A DNA stretch of 64,000 nt. It comes from Paraburkholderia sp. NMBU_R16 (GTDB taxonomy: Bacteria; Pseudomonadota; Gammaproteobacteria; Burkholderiales; Burkholderiaceae). Position numbers and translations under genes: made by a program. The notes below the pieces were generated by a model. The model was not told the DNA's origin. It did not search any database and was given only the letters and a program-made list of their open reading frames with translations. This document shows positions 1 through 8,685 of the stretch, piece after piece. Location: NCBI RefSeq assembly GCF_013282575.1, contig NZ_JAAAYE010000012.1, positions 1-64,000 on the forward strand, written 5' to 3'. Every line of letters begins with the position of its first letter. The stretch's first letter is position 1.

Positions 1-95
1 ATCCGGCTTCGCGCGTGCACGAACTCACGCCGCGAATCTGGAAATCGCTCTTCGCCGACAACCCGCTGCGCTCGCCACTGCATCAGATCGCCTGA
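1..95 (+). CDS. 3' end of a truncated, unidentified gene
   Basis: The first bases read as an open frame ending in a TGA stop, giving a C-terminal tail that finishes ...NPLRSPLHQIA. The start and most of the protein lie outside the window. Codon use is GC-rich at third positions, which is consistent with coding. About 30 residues are too few to name a family, so no function is assigned. Confidence 0.5.
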   Translation, partial: PASRVHELTPRIWKSLFADNPLRSPLHQIA

Positions 96-123
96 GATCG
101 CAACGACGTCGGTCAATTACCGA

Positions 124-357
124 TTACGTGGGCTCGACGGCGAAAGTATGCAGTTGGCGCGGGTTGAGAAAGCCGCGCGTGGCGGTGGCAACCCATTGGG
201 TGTTCTCGCGCGAGGCGGCGGTACGCGCAGCAGGGTTCGCATCGGACGCTGCCTCGATAACGGCCGCCGTTGCCTCGACCGACACTGACACGGCAGCAAG
301 CGCCGCGCCGAGGCATAGCGGCGATATCGACCGCATTAATTTTGCTCTCGATTTCAA
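124..357 (-). CDS. small exported protein of unknown function
   Basis: The 77-residue product has a classical signal peptide: basic MKSRAKLMR, then a hydrophobic Ala/Leu-rich core to about residue 28, then Ala-rich and polar sequence. The start codon is TTG, preceded five bases upstream by a perfect AGGAGG ribosome-binding site; this decides the start and argues the gene is real despite its size. The mature part is about 45 residues, has no cysteines and no recognised domain. It is probably periplasmic. It stands alone between a truncated gene and a regulator gene. Confidence 0.55.
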   Translation of the reverse strand: MKSRAKLMRSISPLCLGAALAAVSVSVEATAAVIEAASDANPAARTAASRENTQWVATATRGFLNPRQLHTFAVEPT

Positions 358-656
358 TTCGACCTCCTAATGGATTGCGCTTTGCCAGAAAAAAGCCGGC
401 ATTCGTTTCAAGCTGCTCGATCGATTTTGATGAGCGCATCCAACGTAAGAGACAAAAGGTTGGCCGTACAGCTGTCAGATGTGTGAGGGAGTGTCCTGCG
501 CTCCTCGCGGAGGGCTATGGAGACTGCAGCGAGCGTGTGTGTTATCGATAGACGCGTATGCGAATTCCGTGGTTTTTATCGCCCATATAAATTCGGAATA
601 TCGCTTGATACATGCGAAACGCGTCTTTTGAATTTCGGCAGGGTAGCGTTGGCGAG

Positions 657-1589
657 TCAGCGCCGGGCGTGCTGTCGATATGAGGCCGCATTGCCGATCG
701 CGGGTGCGCTTGTCATTCCGAGCGTTCCGACATGCTCGCTCGGACAGGCCGGCGGCCGTCCTGATTCCATTTCCGCCTTGGCATGCGTACGCGCCATCAG
801 CGTCAACACGTGAGCGAATTGAGCGCGGGCCTCGCGCAGAAACTCGCTGGTCAACCGCATGGTCCTGCGCGACTGGTCGTGCGAGAGCGCGCCGCGCACT
901 TCCGCGCCATTGAGCACGTTGCGCACGTGCGACTTCGACAGTCCCAGCATGTTCGCCACAGCCGCGCCGCTGATCGCGAGGTCCAACGGCTCGTCAACCG
1001 GTGTGTGCGCGGCGAGACACGCCTGATAGTGCGCACGCAGCAGCGCATAAGCAATGCGTTGTCCGCATTCGTGGTCCTCGAACCACTGCCACTGCGTAAA
1101 GCGCTTGCCTGCTTCGGCCACGCCGTCGATGACAATGATCGATGCCCTGACGAAGCGCTCGAAGTAAGCGTTGTCCTCATACAGCCGGCTCGCGCATCCG
1201 GCAGGCATGATGCCGATGGCGTGCGCGAGTTCGAGATGATGCCGCAGCCAAGTCCTCAGTCCCTCGACGATCCGCGGGCCGGGGACGAGGAATTTCTGCC
1301 GCCGGTCCGTGGGGTCCGGTTCGACTGACACGAGTCGTGCCACCTTCGCAATGGCGATGAAAGCGGCCAGGGTACGACCGCTCCCCGTTTGAGCCTGCAA
1401 GCCGGCCACGGTGGGACGCGGCCCCACGCCGGCTCTCCAGTCGAAATGTGCAATGACGAGTCGTCCCATGGCGTGCGACTGGAACACGCGCGCAAAAATC
1501 TTATTGATCAGCCGCTCGCCGACGAATAGTTGGAGCACATGCTCGGTGTGGCGCAGCACGGCGCGGGCATAACGATCGTCGTCGATCAT
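657..1589 (-). CDS. MarR-like winged-helix transcriptional regulator, atypical length
   Basis: The 310-residue protein has a winged-helix segment at about residues 40-110. It includes a MarR-type wing signature (VSVEPDPTDRRQKFLVPG), in which DPTDRRQ resembles the DxRDxR loop of the family. A second helix-turn-helix-like stretch lies near residues 215-230 (MLGLSKSHVRNVLNG). It therefore looks like a tandem winged-helix protein, about twice the length of an ordinary MarR. The ATG is preceded by GAGGA. It is transcribed divergently from the phospholipase-like gene, with a 126-bp gap, so it may control that gene and itself; this is inference from position. The ligand is unknown. Confidence 0.65.
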   Translation of the reverse strand: MIDDDRYARAVLRHTEHVLQLFVGERLINKIFARVFQSHAMGRLVIAHFDWRAGVGPRPTVAGLQAQTGSGRTLAAFIAIAKVARLVSVEPDPTDRRQKFLVPGPRIVEGLRTWLRHHLELAHAIGIMPAGCASRLYEDNAYFERFVRASIIVIDGVAEAGKRFTQWQWFEDHECGQRIAYALLRAHYQACLAAHTPVDEPLDLAISGAAVANMLGLSKSHVRNVLNGAEVRGALSHDQSRRTMRLTSEFLREARAQFAHVLTLMARTHAKAEMESGRPPACPSEHVGTLGMTSAPAIGNAASYRQHARR

Positions 1590-1715
1590 AAGGTCCTCAT
1601 GTTTTCGTGAGCGTAGCGCAATACATGCAAAGTTTGGACTTGTTGCGCGCTTGCTCGTCGTCCGATCATTGGCACGCTTCGACCCGCAACGAAATCACTC
1701 ACGAGGGGGCCAACC

Positions 1716-3971
1716 ATGTCAAGCCATGACGTTACCGACGCACCTGCTGATACCGACGACCTCGGCGCACCATATAGACCGGTTCGTTTTCGCATTCGCT
1801 CTGCACTCGCGGGGGGCCGGCCAGTGGGCACCCGCTTTTTCGACAGCGCCGAACATTGGTCCATCGTCGACGGTATATCGCTGCCGATGGCAGATGGCTC
1901 ATCCGCCGATGCCGCTTCCTATGAATTCAAGTTGAGCAATGGTGCCAAGCTCAAGTTCGGACAGATTCTCGCATTGGCCGGCGACTTCTACGCCATTCCC
2001 ACCAAGCCGATTTCGGACCAATCCGACAAGGAGCGCGCATTCAAGGATGCGTTCGATACCCTCGACCATGGCGACACGGGCGAGATCGGGCGGATTCTCG
2101 CAATCATGCAGGAAGAGTTCCAGGCGTTGACAGAAGCGATTCTTTCGGGCGATCCGGCCCACGTCGCCTACGAGAAGTTCGGCGATAAATGGAATGCCCA
2201 GTACAACGAGGCGACGGGTGGCTCCGGCAAATCGAACTACTACCAATCCGTCAGCGACTGGGGCCGCTTTATGTGGCTGGTCTCCTACAACTGGGATCAT
2301 TTCGGCGAGCATGCTCGTATAGTCTATTCCGCAGGGCTCTCGCTCGCGATGAAGACGGCGGCCGAAGGCCACGGGCAGTCCGGTCCCGCTGGCAACACGG
2401 CGCTGCTGCGAGCCTACATGTACCTCGCGTTCGCGTGCCACTACCTGACCGACAGCTATTCCGCCGGTCATCTGCGTACGCCGCGCCGGCATATGCATGA
2501 TTTCGACGCAGCGCATACTTCCAGTGTTCATTTCGCGCCCGATGCGTGCTCGAACCTGATGCACAACGAGGACAGCTATAACGGCCTTTGGGTGCGCAAC
2601 CCGGCGGGCGACCGTTGGATCGCCTTCGGCGATGGCCGGTACTTCGACGAAGTCAATCGGGCGAACCGAAACGTAATGCGCGCGGCTCTGCGAGAAGCGA
2701 TTCGCGACGTCTACGGGGCATTCGAGAGCGGCGCATTGCCGGCCTCCGCCCGGTCGCACCGCCTCCTTCCAGATTTGCCGCTCAGGGCCGATGACAAGGA
2801 CAATTACTCGCCACTCTTCACCGTCGTGAAACCGGGGGAGATGGCGTATCGGCGGGAATTTCCGACGGACCCCAAAGGCTACCGATGGCTGAAAGTGGGC
2901 GACAGCTATCGACGCTGGGTGGGTACCTTGCTCGACTTCCACAGCATTTTCAAAATCGCGATGCGAGGCGCGCCGCCGAAGACCGGGGAAAGCAGCGGCC
3001 CGAATGTGCATGACCGCGATGACGTGGTCGCCTGGCTCGCGCAGGGAGGCCTGCTGCAATCGCAAGGCGTTCCATTACTGACCGACGCGACGCCGTCGTT
3101 GCTGGAACACGGCGGCCGACTTTGGGTCTGCGTGAAACAGGGCAGGCGGTTGCTTGTCGGGACTCATACCGGTCAGTGGAGCGACTTTGAGCCGATAGGG
3201 GTTGCCGACGCGTCGACGGGCGGTTGCCTCGTCGCTCATCAAGGCGTGCTCAATTGCTTTTATGCCGATACAAGCGGAGCAATTCAATGGTTGCAGCATC
3301 AAGATGGCGCATGGTCGTCCCAGGGGCCGGTGACCGCGCAGGGACAGATGGCTCTGACGGACGCCATGCCGGCCGCGGTTTCGCTCGCGCTCAGCAATCA
3401 GTTATGGCTGGTCTGGAAAGCGCGCGGCGACAGTTTGCTGCGCCGCGCCTGGCGTCAGGGGCCGGACTCGCGCTGGTCGCCGTTCGACAACATGTACGGG
3501 GTGGGGCAACCCCCCTACGCCGCGCGAACCGACGATCAACCGGTTGCGGTGTATACGCCCGGCAATGCGTACTTCTACTACCGGTCGCACAACGGTTATT
3601 CGTTGTACTGGCTGACACTCGTGGACTATAGCGACGGCGCGCTGTCGACTTTCGGCAATGAACCCGTCGCAACCGCCGACGGGTGGCAGCCCACGACGAC
3701 CGGTGCAGTGGCGGCGGCCTCAGCGGGCGCAACGAACCGGTCGCTGATGGTGTTTCCCGCGCACTCGGACGGGAGCCTTTCTTCCGTCGCCCAATACCAG
3801 GGCAAGCAGTCGAACGTTCCACAATTCCTGGTCGATAGCGTTGTCAGTTCCGACGGTCATCCTTTAAGGAGTCGCATCACTCCTGCGCTGACGCGCTTCG
3901 CCGACAAATATTGGCTCCTCACCGTCGACCCCGATTCGCGGCAGGTCATGCTGGCTTTCGGATTGCAATAG
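1716..3971 (+). CDS. zinc phospholipase C-like protein with C-terminal propeller/lectin-like domain
   Basis: The 751-residue protein has an N-terminal helical domain (about residues 45-350) with the zinc-dependent phospholipase C/P1 nuclease motif. HYLTD at 242-246 and His252 reproduce the H-x3-D-x5-H zinc-ligand spacing of bacterial PLC. It is preceded by NWDHFGEH (192-199) and followed by further His residues (HDFDAAHTSS). The C-terminal ~310 residues contain repeated blocks (LWVCVKQG, LWLVWKARG, YWLLTVDPD) resembling the blades of fucose-lectin-type beta-propellers. No signal peptide is visible, so export, if any, would need another route. The start is supported by GAGGGGG. The substrate is unproven; phospholipid hydrolysis is the family expectation. 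Confidence 0.65.
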   Translation: MSSHDVTDAPADTDDLGAPYRPVRFRIRSALAGGRPVGTRFFDSAEHWSIVDGISLPMADGSSADAASYEFKLSNGAKLKFGQILALAGDFYAIPTKPISDQSDKERAFKDAFDTLDHGDTGEIGRILAIMQEEFQALTEAILSGDPAHVAYEKFGDKWNAQYNEATGGSGKSNYYQSVSDWGRFMWLVSYNWDHFGEHARIVYSAGLSLAMKTAAEGHGQSGPAGNTALLRAYMYLAFACHYLTDSYSAGHLRTPRRHMHDFDAAHTSSVHFAPDACSNLMHNEDSYNGLWVRNPAGDRWIAFGDGRYFDEVNRANRNVMRAALREAIRDVYGAFESGALPASARSHRLLPDLPLRADDKDNYSPLFTVVKPGEMAYRREFPTDPKGYRWLKVGDSYRRWVGTLLDFHSIFKIAMRGAPPKTGESSGPNVHDRDDVVAWLAQGGLLQSQGVPLLTDATPSLLEHGGRLWVCVKQGRRLLVGTHTGQWSDFEPIGVADASTGGCLVAHQGVLNCFYADTSGAIQWLQHQDGAWSSQGPVTAQGQMALTDAMPAAVSLALSNQLWLVWKARGDSLLRRAWRQGPDSRWSPFDNMYGVGQPPYAARTDDQPVAVYTPGNAYFYYRSHNGYSLYWLTLVDYSDGALSTFGNEPVATADGWQPTTTGAVAAASAGATNRSLMVFPAHSDGSLSSVAQYQGKQSNVPQFLVDSVVSSDGHPLRSRITPALTRFADKYWLLTVDPDSRQVMLAFGLQ

Positions 3972-3985
3972 ACAACGCAAGGAAA

Positions 3986-4016
3986 ATGCCCGCCGCTGCC
4001 GGTCATCGGCGGGCAT
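3986..4016. terminator. putative bidirectional stem-loop between convergent genes
   Basis: Perfect 10-base arms ATGCCCGCCG and CGGCGGGCAT surround an 11-base loop just after the phospholipase-like stop. The arm overlaps the last codons of the convergent carboxypeptidase gene. No strong T-run follows on either strand, so factor-independent termination is plausible but not certain. Confidence 0.45.
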
Positions 4017-5688
4017 CGCTCCTTGTCGCCGTATCGTAGAAACGCGCCAGATCTCGTTTGAGCTCGTGCAGCGCCGCATCGTCGAGATAGATCATGTGAC
4101 CGCTCGCATAATGCGTGATCTCGATGTGCGCGCGCAGCGAGGGTTCCAGGCCCAGATGAGCCAGGTCGTATTCGGTCGAGAAGAAGGGGGTCGCGAGATC
4201 GAAGTAGCCGTTGGCCGACAGCACGCGCAAGCCAGGGTCCTGTCGCATGGCCTCGGCAAGGTCGCCCGCGGCATAGGGCACTGCCAGCGTTTCGCCCCAC
4301 CACGTGCGGTGTTTCGAGTTCCAGGCGCTGAGCACCTTGTTGTTGAAGACCAGGTAGGACAGTGGCGACTGGTAGTTCAGGTCGCGCGCGAGATGTTCAT
4401 GGAAAGCGGCATCGAAGGCGCTGACAATGTATTTCTCGGATGGATCGAAGTCGGGCGAATCGAATGTCGAATCCGCTTCGACGCCCTTGAAACGCCCGTC
4501 GTAGCGGCCGACGCTGCGCGCCTCGTCGCGCAACAGTACCTGGCGGAAGTGCGATGGCCGAATGCGCAGGTGGGCAGCGATCACGTATTGCTCGTCGAGT
4601 CCGGTATAGTGCGCGACTTTCGCTGCGATCGCATCGCGCTCGCTGTCCGGCAAGGCGTCTCCCTTGGCCAGTGCGGCCGAATAGGCCCCGGCCGCGAATG
4701 CGCGCACCTCGTCGAGGAATGCGGGCAGATCAGCCGCGCCCGTATCGCGGACTTTGCCGTGGTACCACGCGACGGCTGCGTACGACGGCAGATAGCGCAC
4801 GCTGGCGAGATCGTAACCGGGTGCATGCACGTTCGCATTCAGCACAGACGAAAGCAGAGCGACGCCGTTGAGCGCAATTTGATGCTGGCCCAGACGGTAG
4901 GCGAGCATGGCGGCCCGCGTCGCGCCGTACGATTCGCCCAGCAGAAACTTCGGCGAATTCCACCGCTGGTTGACGGTTAGATACCGGTCGATAAAGCGGA
5001 CGAACGCATCGAGATCGCCGTCGACGCCATAAAACTCCTTGCCGCTCCCGTGGCCGATCGGGCGCGAGAAACCCGTCCCCACCGCATCGATGAACACGAG
5101 ATCGCTCTTGTCGAGCAGCGAATCAGGGTTGTCGGCGAGCAGGTAGGGCGCGGCCGGCGTGGGCGCGGGGCTTTGCGTATGCACCCGTTTCGGCCCGAGC
5201 GAACCGATGAGCAGAAAGAGGCTGCTCGCGCCCGGGCCGCCGTTGAAGAGAAACGTCACGGGTCGATGTGCGGCGTCGCCGCCGCGCGTCGTGTAGGCGA
5301 CGTAGAACATGCTGGCATCAGGCTCGCCTTTTGCATCGCGTATCAGCAGCGTGCCCGCGGTTGCGCGATAAGCGATCCGGTGGCCGTCGATGCCGACCGT
5401 GTGCTCCGTGACCTTCGATGTTTCTTTCGGCGCCTGCACTGCGGTCGATGTCGCCACGGCGGCGGAGGCCCCGGACGCGGTCGACACCGGTGCCGACGCC
5501 GCATGTGCACTGGCGGGCGTATCGGGCGAAGCGGCCTCGTCGTCGTCGGCCGCGCGCGCGAGCGGACCAGCGAGGCAAAGCGCCGTCAATAGGCAGGCAA
5601 CTAGGGCGCTCGCCGCGCGAGCACGGCGGCTCGGACACGCGGTGCTCAGGGCAGGGCGATGCGGCAAGCGAATGCAGCGAGGACGCAT
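4003..5688 (-). CDS. exported S10 family serine carboxypeptidase
   Basis: The 561-residue protein starts with a long basic region and a hydrophobic stretch ending LAGPLARAAD, consistent with a signal peptide, and then a low-complexity Ala/Ser/Thr linker. The peptidase S10 fold follows: oxyanion-region motif FLFNGGPGASS at about 147-157, nucleophile in GESYGATR (Ser253), catalytic Asp in NGYFDLATPF and catalytic His in YASGHMIYLD. It should remove C-terminal residues from peptides in the periplasm. The chosen ATG has GGGAG six bases upstream; an in-frame upstream start would precede the signal peptide by 22 polar residues. It is a single gene, divergent from the AI-2E permease gene. Confidence 0.85.
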   Translation of the reverse strand: MRPRCIRLPHRPALSTACPSRRARAASALVACLLTALCLAGPLARAADDDEAASPDTPASAHAASAPVSTASGASAAVATSTAVQAPKETSKVTEHTVGIDGHRIAYRATAGTLLIRDAKGEPDASMFYVAYTTRGGDAAHRPVTFLFNGGPGASSLFLLIGSLGPKRVHTQSPAPTPAAPYLLADNPDSLLDKSDLVFIDAVGTGFSRPIGHGSGKEFYGVDGDLDAFVRFIDRYLTVNQRWNSPKFLLGESYGATRAAMLAYRLGQHQIALNGVALLSSVLNANVHAPGYDLASVRYLPSYAAVAWYHGKVRDTGAADLPAFLDEVRAFAAGAYSAALAKGDALPDSERDAIAAKVAHYTGLDEQYVIAAHLRIRPSHFRQVLLRDEARSVGRYDGRFKGVEADSTFDSPDFDPSEKYIVSAFDAAFHEHLARDLNYQSPLSYLVFNNKVLSAWNSKHRTWWGETLAVPYAAGDLAEAMRQDPGLRVLSANGYFDLATPFFSTEYDLAHLGLEPSLRAHIEITHYASGHMIYLDDAALHELKRDLARFYDTATRSDARR

Positions 5689-5823
5689 GGAGACTCCCGA
5701 CAAAAGTGAGCCCCGTCGGGCGTCGCACTCGTAGGCGAACGCTGACGGAGTCAAAGCAGCATAGATCGTGGAATCGATCCTATAACATGTGGTCCCATCG
5801 TCCCCCAGATGCGAGCGTGTCCG

Positions 5824-6894
5824 ATGTCATCCAATCATCCTCTCCTTTCCCCGATGCGCGACACCCGCAAGGCGCAGCGGATCGCATGGCTCGTGCTCAA
5901 TGTGGTGCTCATCGGGCTTGCGCTCTGGGTGATACGCGATTTCATCGGGCCTGTCGTCTGGGCTGCTGTCGTCACCATCGCCCTGTGGCCGCTGCTGTTG
6001 CGGATATCCGGCCCGCAGCACGAGCCGCGCAGGGCGAGCGCGATCGCGCTGTTGCTGACGATCGTCGTCGGCTTGTTCGTCGTCGTGCCCGTGGTCGTCG
6101 TCTTCGCCCAGACCGTGAGCGAGATGCATGACCTTGCCGCATGGTTCAAGGACGCCATCGCCAACGGCATTCCCGTGCCCGTGTTTTTGTCGAAGCTGCC
6201 GTTCGGTAGCCAGGTCGCCGACTGGTGGAGCGCCAATCTCGCGCGCCCCTTGCTCGGTTCTCCGGCCATGGAACAGTTGCACGGCACGGCGACGGTCGTC
6301 ACGGTCGGCCGGCACGTCGGCTTTCTTGCGTTGCGCGGCATCGTGCACTTGGGCTTCATGCTGCTGGTTTTGTTCGTTCTCCTGAGGACCGGCCCTCAAC
6401 TCGCCGATCAGTCGGTCAGAGCGGTGCGGCGTCTTTTCGGCATGGCGGGCGCGCGCCTTGCCGTGCGGATGGCCGCGGCGGTCCGCGGGACGGTGACCGG
6501 ACTCGTTGTCGTGGGCTTCGGCGAAGGTGCCTTGATCGGCATCGCTTACGGATTCGCCGGTTTGCCGCACGCCGCTGCGCTGAGCCTTTTGACGGCCGTC
6601 GCCGCGATGTTGCCGTTTTGCGCGCCGATCGTCTTTTGCATTGCAGCACTGTGGCTTTTCTCGCACGGTTCGGCGACGGGCGCGTTCGCCGTGCTGGCGA
6701 CGGGCGCGGTCGTCGTATTCGTGGCCGAGCACTTCGTGCGCCCGATGATGATCGGCAATACGGCGCGATTGCCGTTTTTGCTCGTGCTGTTCGGAATTCT
6801 CGGTGGCGCGCAGACTTTCGGGCTCGTCGGCCTCTTCATCGGCCCCGCATTGATGACAGCGCTTGCGGTGGTATGGCGCGATTCGGCGCAATAG
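5824..6894 (+). CDS. AI-2E family transporter (multi-pass membrane permease)
   Basis: The 356-residue protein has about eight hydrophobic segments arranged as in the AI-2E/PerM/YdiK family: two N-terminal helices, a soluble loop (about 100-160), and a C-terminal block with GxxxGIAYGFAGLPHAA and the family-typical ending EHFVRPMMIGNTARLPFLLVLFGILGG. Family members export small molecules or act as Na+/H+ antiporters; the substrate here cannot be predicted. An ATG 15 bases upstream is an alternative start and neither has a strong Shine-Dalgarno sequence. Its 3' end overlaps the convergent dioxygenase gene by 59 bases. Confidence 0.8.
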   Translation: MSSNHPLLSPMRDTRKAQRIAWLVLNVVLIGLALWVIRDFIGPVVWAAVVTIALWPLLLRISGPQHEPRRASAIALLLTIVVGLFVVVPVVVVFAQTVSEMHDLAAWFKDAIANGIPVPVFLSKLPFGSQVADWWSANLARPLLGSPAMEQLHGTATVVTVGRHVGFLALRGIVHLGFMLLVLFVLLRTGPQLADQSVRAVRRLFGMAGARLAVRMAAAVRGTVTGLVVVGFGEGALIGIAYGFAGLPHAAALSLLTAVAAMLPFCAPIVFCIAALWLFSHGSATGAFAVLATGAVVVFVAEHFVRPMMIGNTARLPFLLVLFGILGGAQTFGLVGLFIGPALMTALAVVWRDSAQ

Positions 6895-7981
6895 GGCGGG
6901 GCGTCGCGACGCACATGGCTGGCTCCGGCGCGGCTGGCACGCCCATGCCCGTGCCTGTTCCTGCTGCGCGCATTTTCTTTTCGGCCGCCGAAAAGAGATC
7001 CTTGATGTTGCCGGCGCCGAAGCCGCGAGACCCTCTGCGCTCGATGAACTCGAGAAAGAGACTGGCCGTATCGTCGCTGAAAGGCGTCACGAACGCCTGC
7101 GCGAGTTGTCCATCTTCGTCCTCGTCGAGCATGATGCTCGATGTGCTCGCCTGAGCGAGCGCGCTGCGATCGGTCAGGCGGCATGCCATCGACGCATAGA
7201 TCCCTTCCGGGGGCTTGAGGAAATGAAACGGTGTGCGGCTCAGGCGCTGCGCGAAGCGGAAGATGTCGCTGACGCCGAACGCAATATGCTGCACGCCTGC
7301 GCCGTGCTTGTCGATGAAGTCGTCGATGTGGCTGCGTCGGCAATGTGCGAGCGGGCAATTGAGTACGTAGGTCATCGAGGCGTCTTTCGATCTCACTGCG
7401 CGGGTGACGAGTCCGAAGCCGCCTGTTTCGATCGTGTCGCTATAAACGGCATCGAATCCGAGCACCTCCTGCGCAAACCGCACGGCCGCGTCGAGCGCGC
7501 CCGGCGGCAAGCAAAAAGCCAGGTGATCGATGCTGGCGAGCACGTGCTTCGTTTCGACGGCAGGGCGATATCGCATGCGTGTGGGCGACGATGTACTCCG
7601 CACACGTTCCATCAGTGTATGGGGCGGCAGACCCACCGGGTGCACGCGTGCACTGAGCGCGTCGATCTCGTGAGGGTGCGCGTCCGGTGAAATGGAAGGT
7701 GCCCGCAGTACCGTTGCCCCGGCGCGGACGGCCCGGCGATAGCATCCGTCGAAATCGTCGGTGGCGATCGCGATATCGTCGACGATCACTTCACTGTTGC
7801 GTACTGGAGCCAACGTGCGGGCTCGATCGATCGCGAGCCGCGTTCCGGCTATGAGGAAATCCGTCGTGTCCCCGACAGCCGAAACGCCAACGGTGCCGGG
7901 CTCGAGACCTAACAGCGTGACGAGACGCCTCGCCGTTTGACCCGGATCGGTCGATCGCAAACTGATCTGCTCGCAATGCAC
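6836..7981 (-). CDS. 4-hydroxyphenylpyruvate dioxygenase-like (VOC superfamily) enzyme
   Basis: The 381-residue protein has two vicinal-oxygen-chelate domains. The C-terminal domain carries all three expected Fe(II) ligands in context: His in SIDHLAFCLP, His in GVQHIAFGVSD and Glu in LFLEFIERRG. It also has the HPPD-type tail GFGAGNIKDLFSAAE. Length matches HPPD and hydroxymandelate synthase (about 350-380). I chose a GTG start because GGAGG lies four bases before it and the N-terminal domain begins directly after; the frame stays open upstream into the AhpD-like gene. HPPD, hydroxymandelate synthase or a 4-hydroxyphenylpyruvate-like substrate are all possible. No other tyrosine-catabolic genes are adjacent. 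The last ~35 residues are Ala/Pro-rich and not family-typical. Confidence 0.7.
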   Translation of the reverse strand: MHCEQISLRSTDPGQTARRLVTLLGLEPGTVGVSAVGDTTDFLIAGTRLAIDRARTLAPVRNSEVIVDDIAIATDDFDGCYRRAVRAGATVLRAPSISPDAHPHEIDALSARVHPVGLPPHTLMERVRSTSSPTRMRYRPAVETKHVLASIDHLAFCLPPGALDAAVRFAQEVLGFDAVYSDTIETGGFGLVTRAVRSKDASMTYVLNCPLAHCRRSHIDDFIDKHGAGVQHIAFGVSDIFRFAQRLSRTPFHFLKPPEGIYASMACRLTDRSALAQASTSSIMLDEDEDGQLAQAFVTPFSDDTASLFLEFIERRGSRGFGAGNIKDLFSAAEKKMRAAGTGTGMGVPAAPEPAMCVATPRPIAPNRAIPPQALSSMRGR

Positions 7982-8103
7982 GCTGCCTCCGTCGCTCGAA
8001 AAGCGGGTGACACCAACCGTGCATCGATGGTAACGAGCCGCGGAATCGATTTCACCCGGCGCGCGAAGCGAGAGAAGGAAACGCGAAGCGTCCGCCCTTG
8101 GCG

Positions 8104-8556
8104 TCAGACCGTTTGCGGCACTGGAACGCGCAAGCTTACGTTGAGGCGATTCCATGCGTTGATGGCTGCGATCACGAATCCGAGCTCCGCGATTTCCTCG
8201 TCGCTGAAGTGCTCGCGCAACCTCGCGAACGTTTCGTCGCTGGCATCGCTCGTCGCGATCGTGGTGACGATTTCCGCCCACTCGAACGCGGCGCGCTCGC
8301 GCGCGTCGAAGAACGGTGCCTCGCGCCAGCCCGCTACGGCGTTCAGATGACGCGGCTCGACGCCGAGCTCGATCAGATCGCGCCAATGCATGTCGATGCA
8401 AAATGCGCAACCGTTGATCTGCGAGACGCGCAGGAATACGAGATCGATGAGCCGTTGGCTCAGCAGGTCGCGCCGCAGGCCGGTCGAGAGCTGATACAGG
8501 GTCTGAAATGCCTTCGGTGCGAGTTTGCGGTAGTCGATACGAGGCGAAGCGGTCAT
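8104..8556 (-). CDS. carboxymuconolactone decarboxylase/AhpD-like protein
   Basis: The 150-residue protein has the AhpD/CMD redox motif CAFCIDMH (Cys50, Cys53, His57), typical of alkylhydroperoxidase-like members of the family. Families of this type are the usual genomic partner of ECF41 sigma factors, and that is the situation here: the sigma gene lies immediately upstream on the same strand. A TGTCACA-N16-CGTC promoter is found 59 bases before the chosen ATG, so it is very probably a target of that sigma factor. An in-frame ATG 36 bases upstream is possible. The physiological substrate is unknown. Confidence 0.85.
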   Translation of the reverse strand: MTASPRIDYRKLAPKAFQTLYQLSTGLRRDLLSQRLIDLVFLRVSQINGCAFCIDMHWRDLIELGVEPRHLNAVAGWREAPFFDARERAAFEWAEIVTTIATSDASDETFARLREHFSDEEIAELGFVIAAINAWNRLNVSLRVPVPQTV

Positions 8557-8614
8557 GACGTTACCCTTTTGGATGAAAGCGGAGTGCCGCACCGTGCGGC
8601 CTCCATATCTCCAA

Positions 8615-8641
8615 GACGGTATCGCGCGCGCGTTTGTGACA
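8615..8641 (-). promoter_or_regulatory. ECF41-type promoter of the AhpD-like gene
   Basis: On the minus strand the sequence reads TGTCACA, sixteen bases, then CGTC, matching the promoter signature described for ECF41 sigma factors exactly. The downstream gene is the AhpD-like partner and the same element occurs before the sigma gene. Confidence 0.8.
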
Positions 8642-8685
8642 GTGCGATGTGCCCGCTTGCTCGCGCAAGGCGCCGGTCCGGGCGG

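Noticed and set aside
7982-8030. A third ECF41 promoter before the HPPD-like gene
   Set aside because: TGTCACC is found but the last base differs and no CGTC follows at 16 bases.
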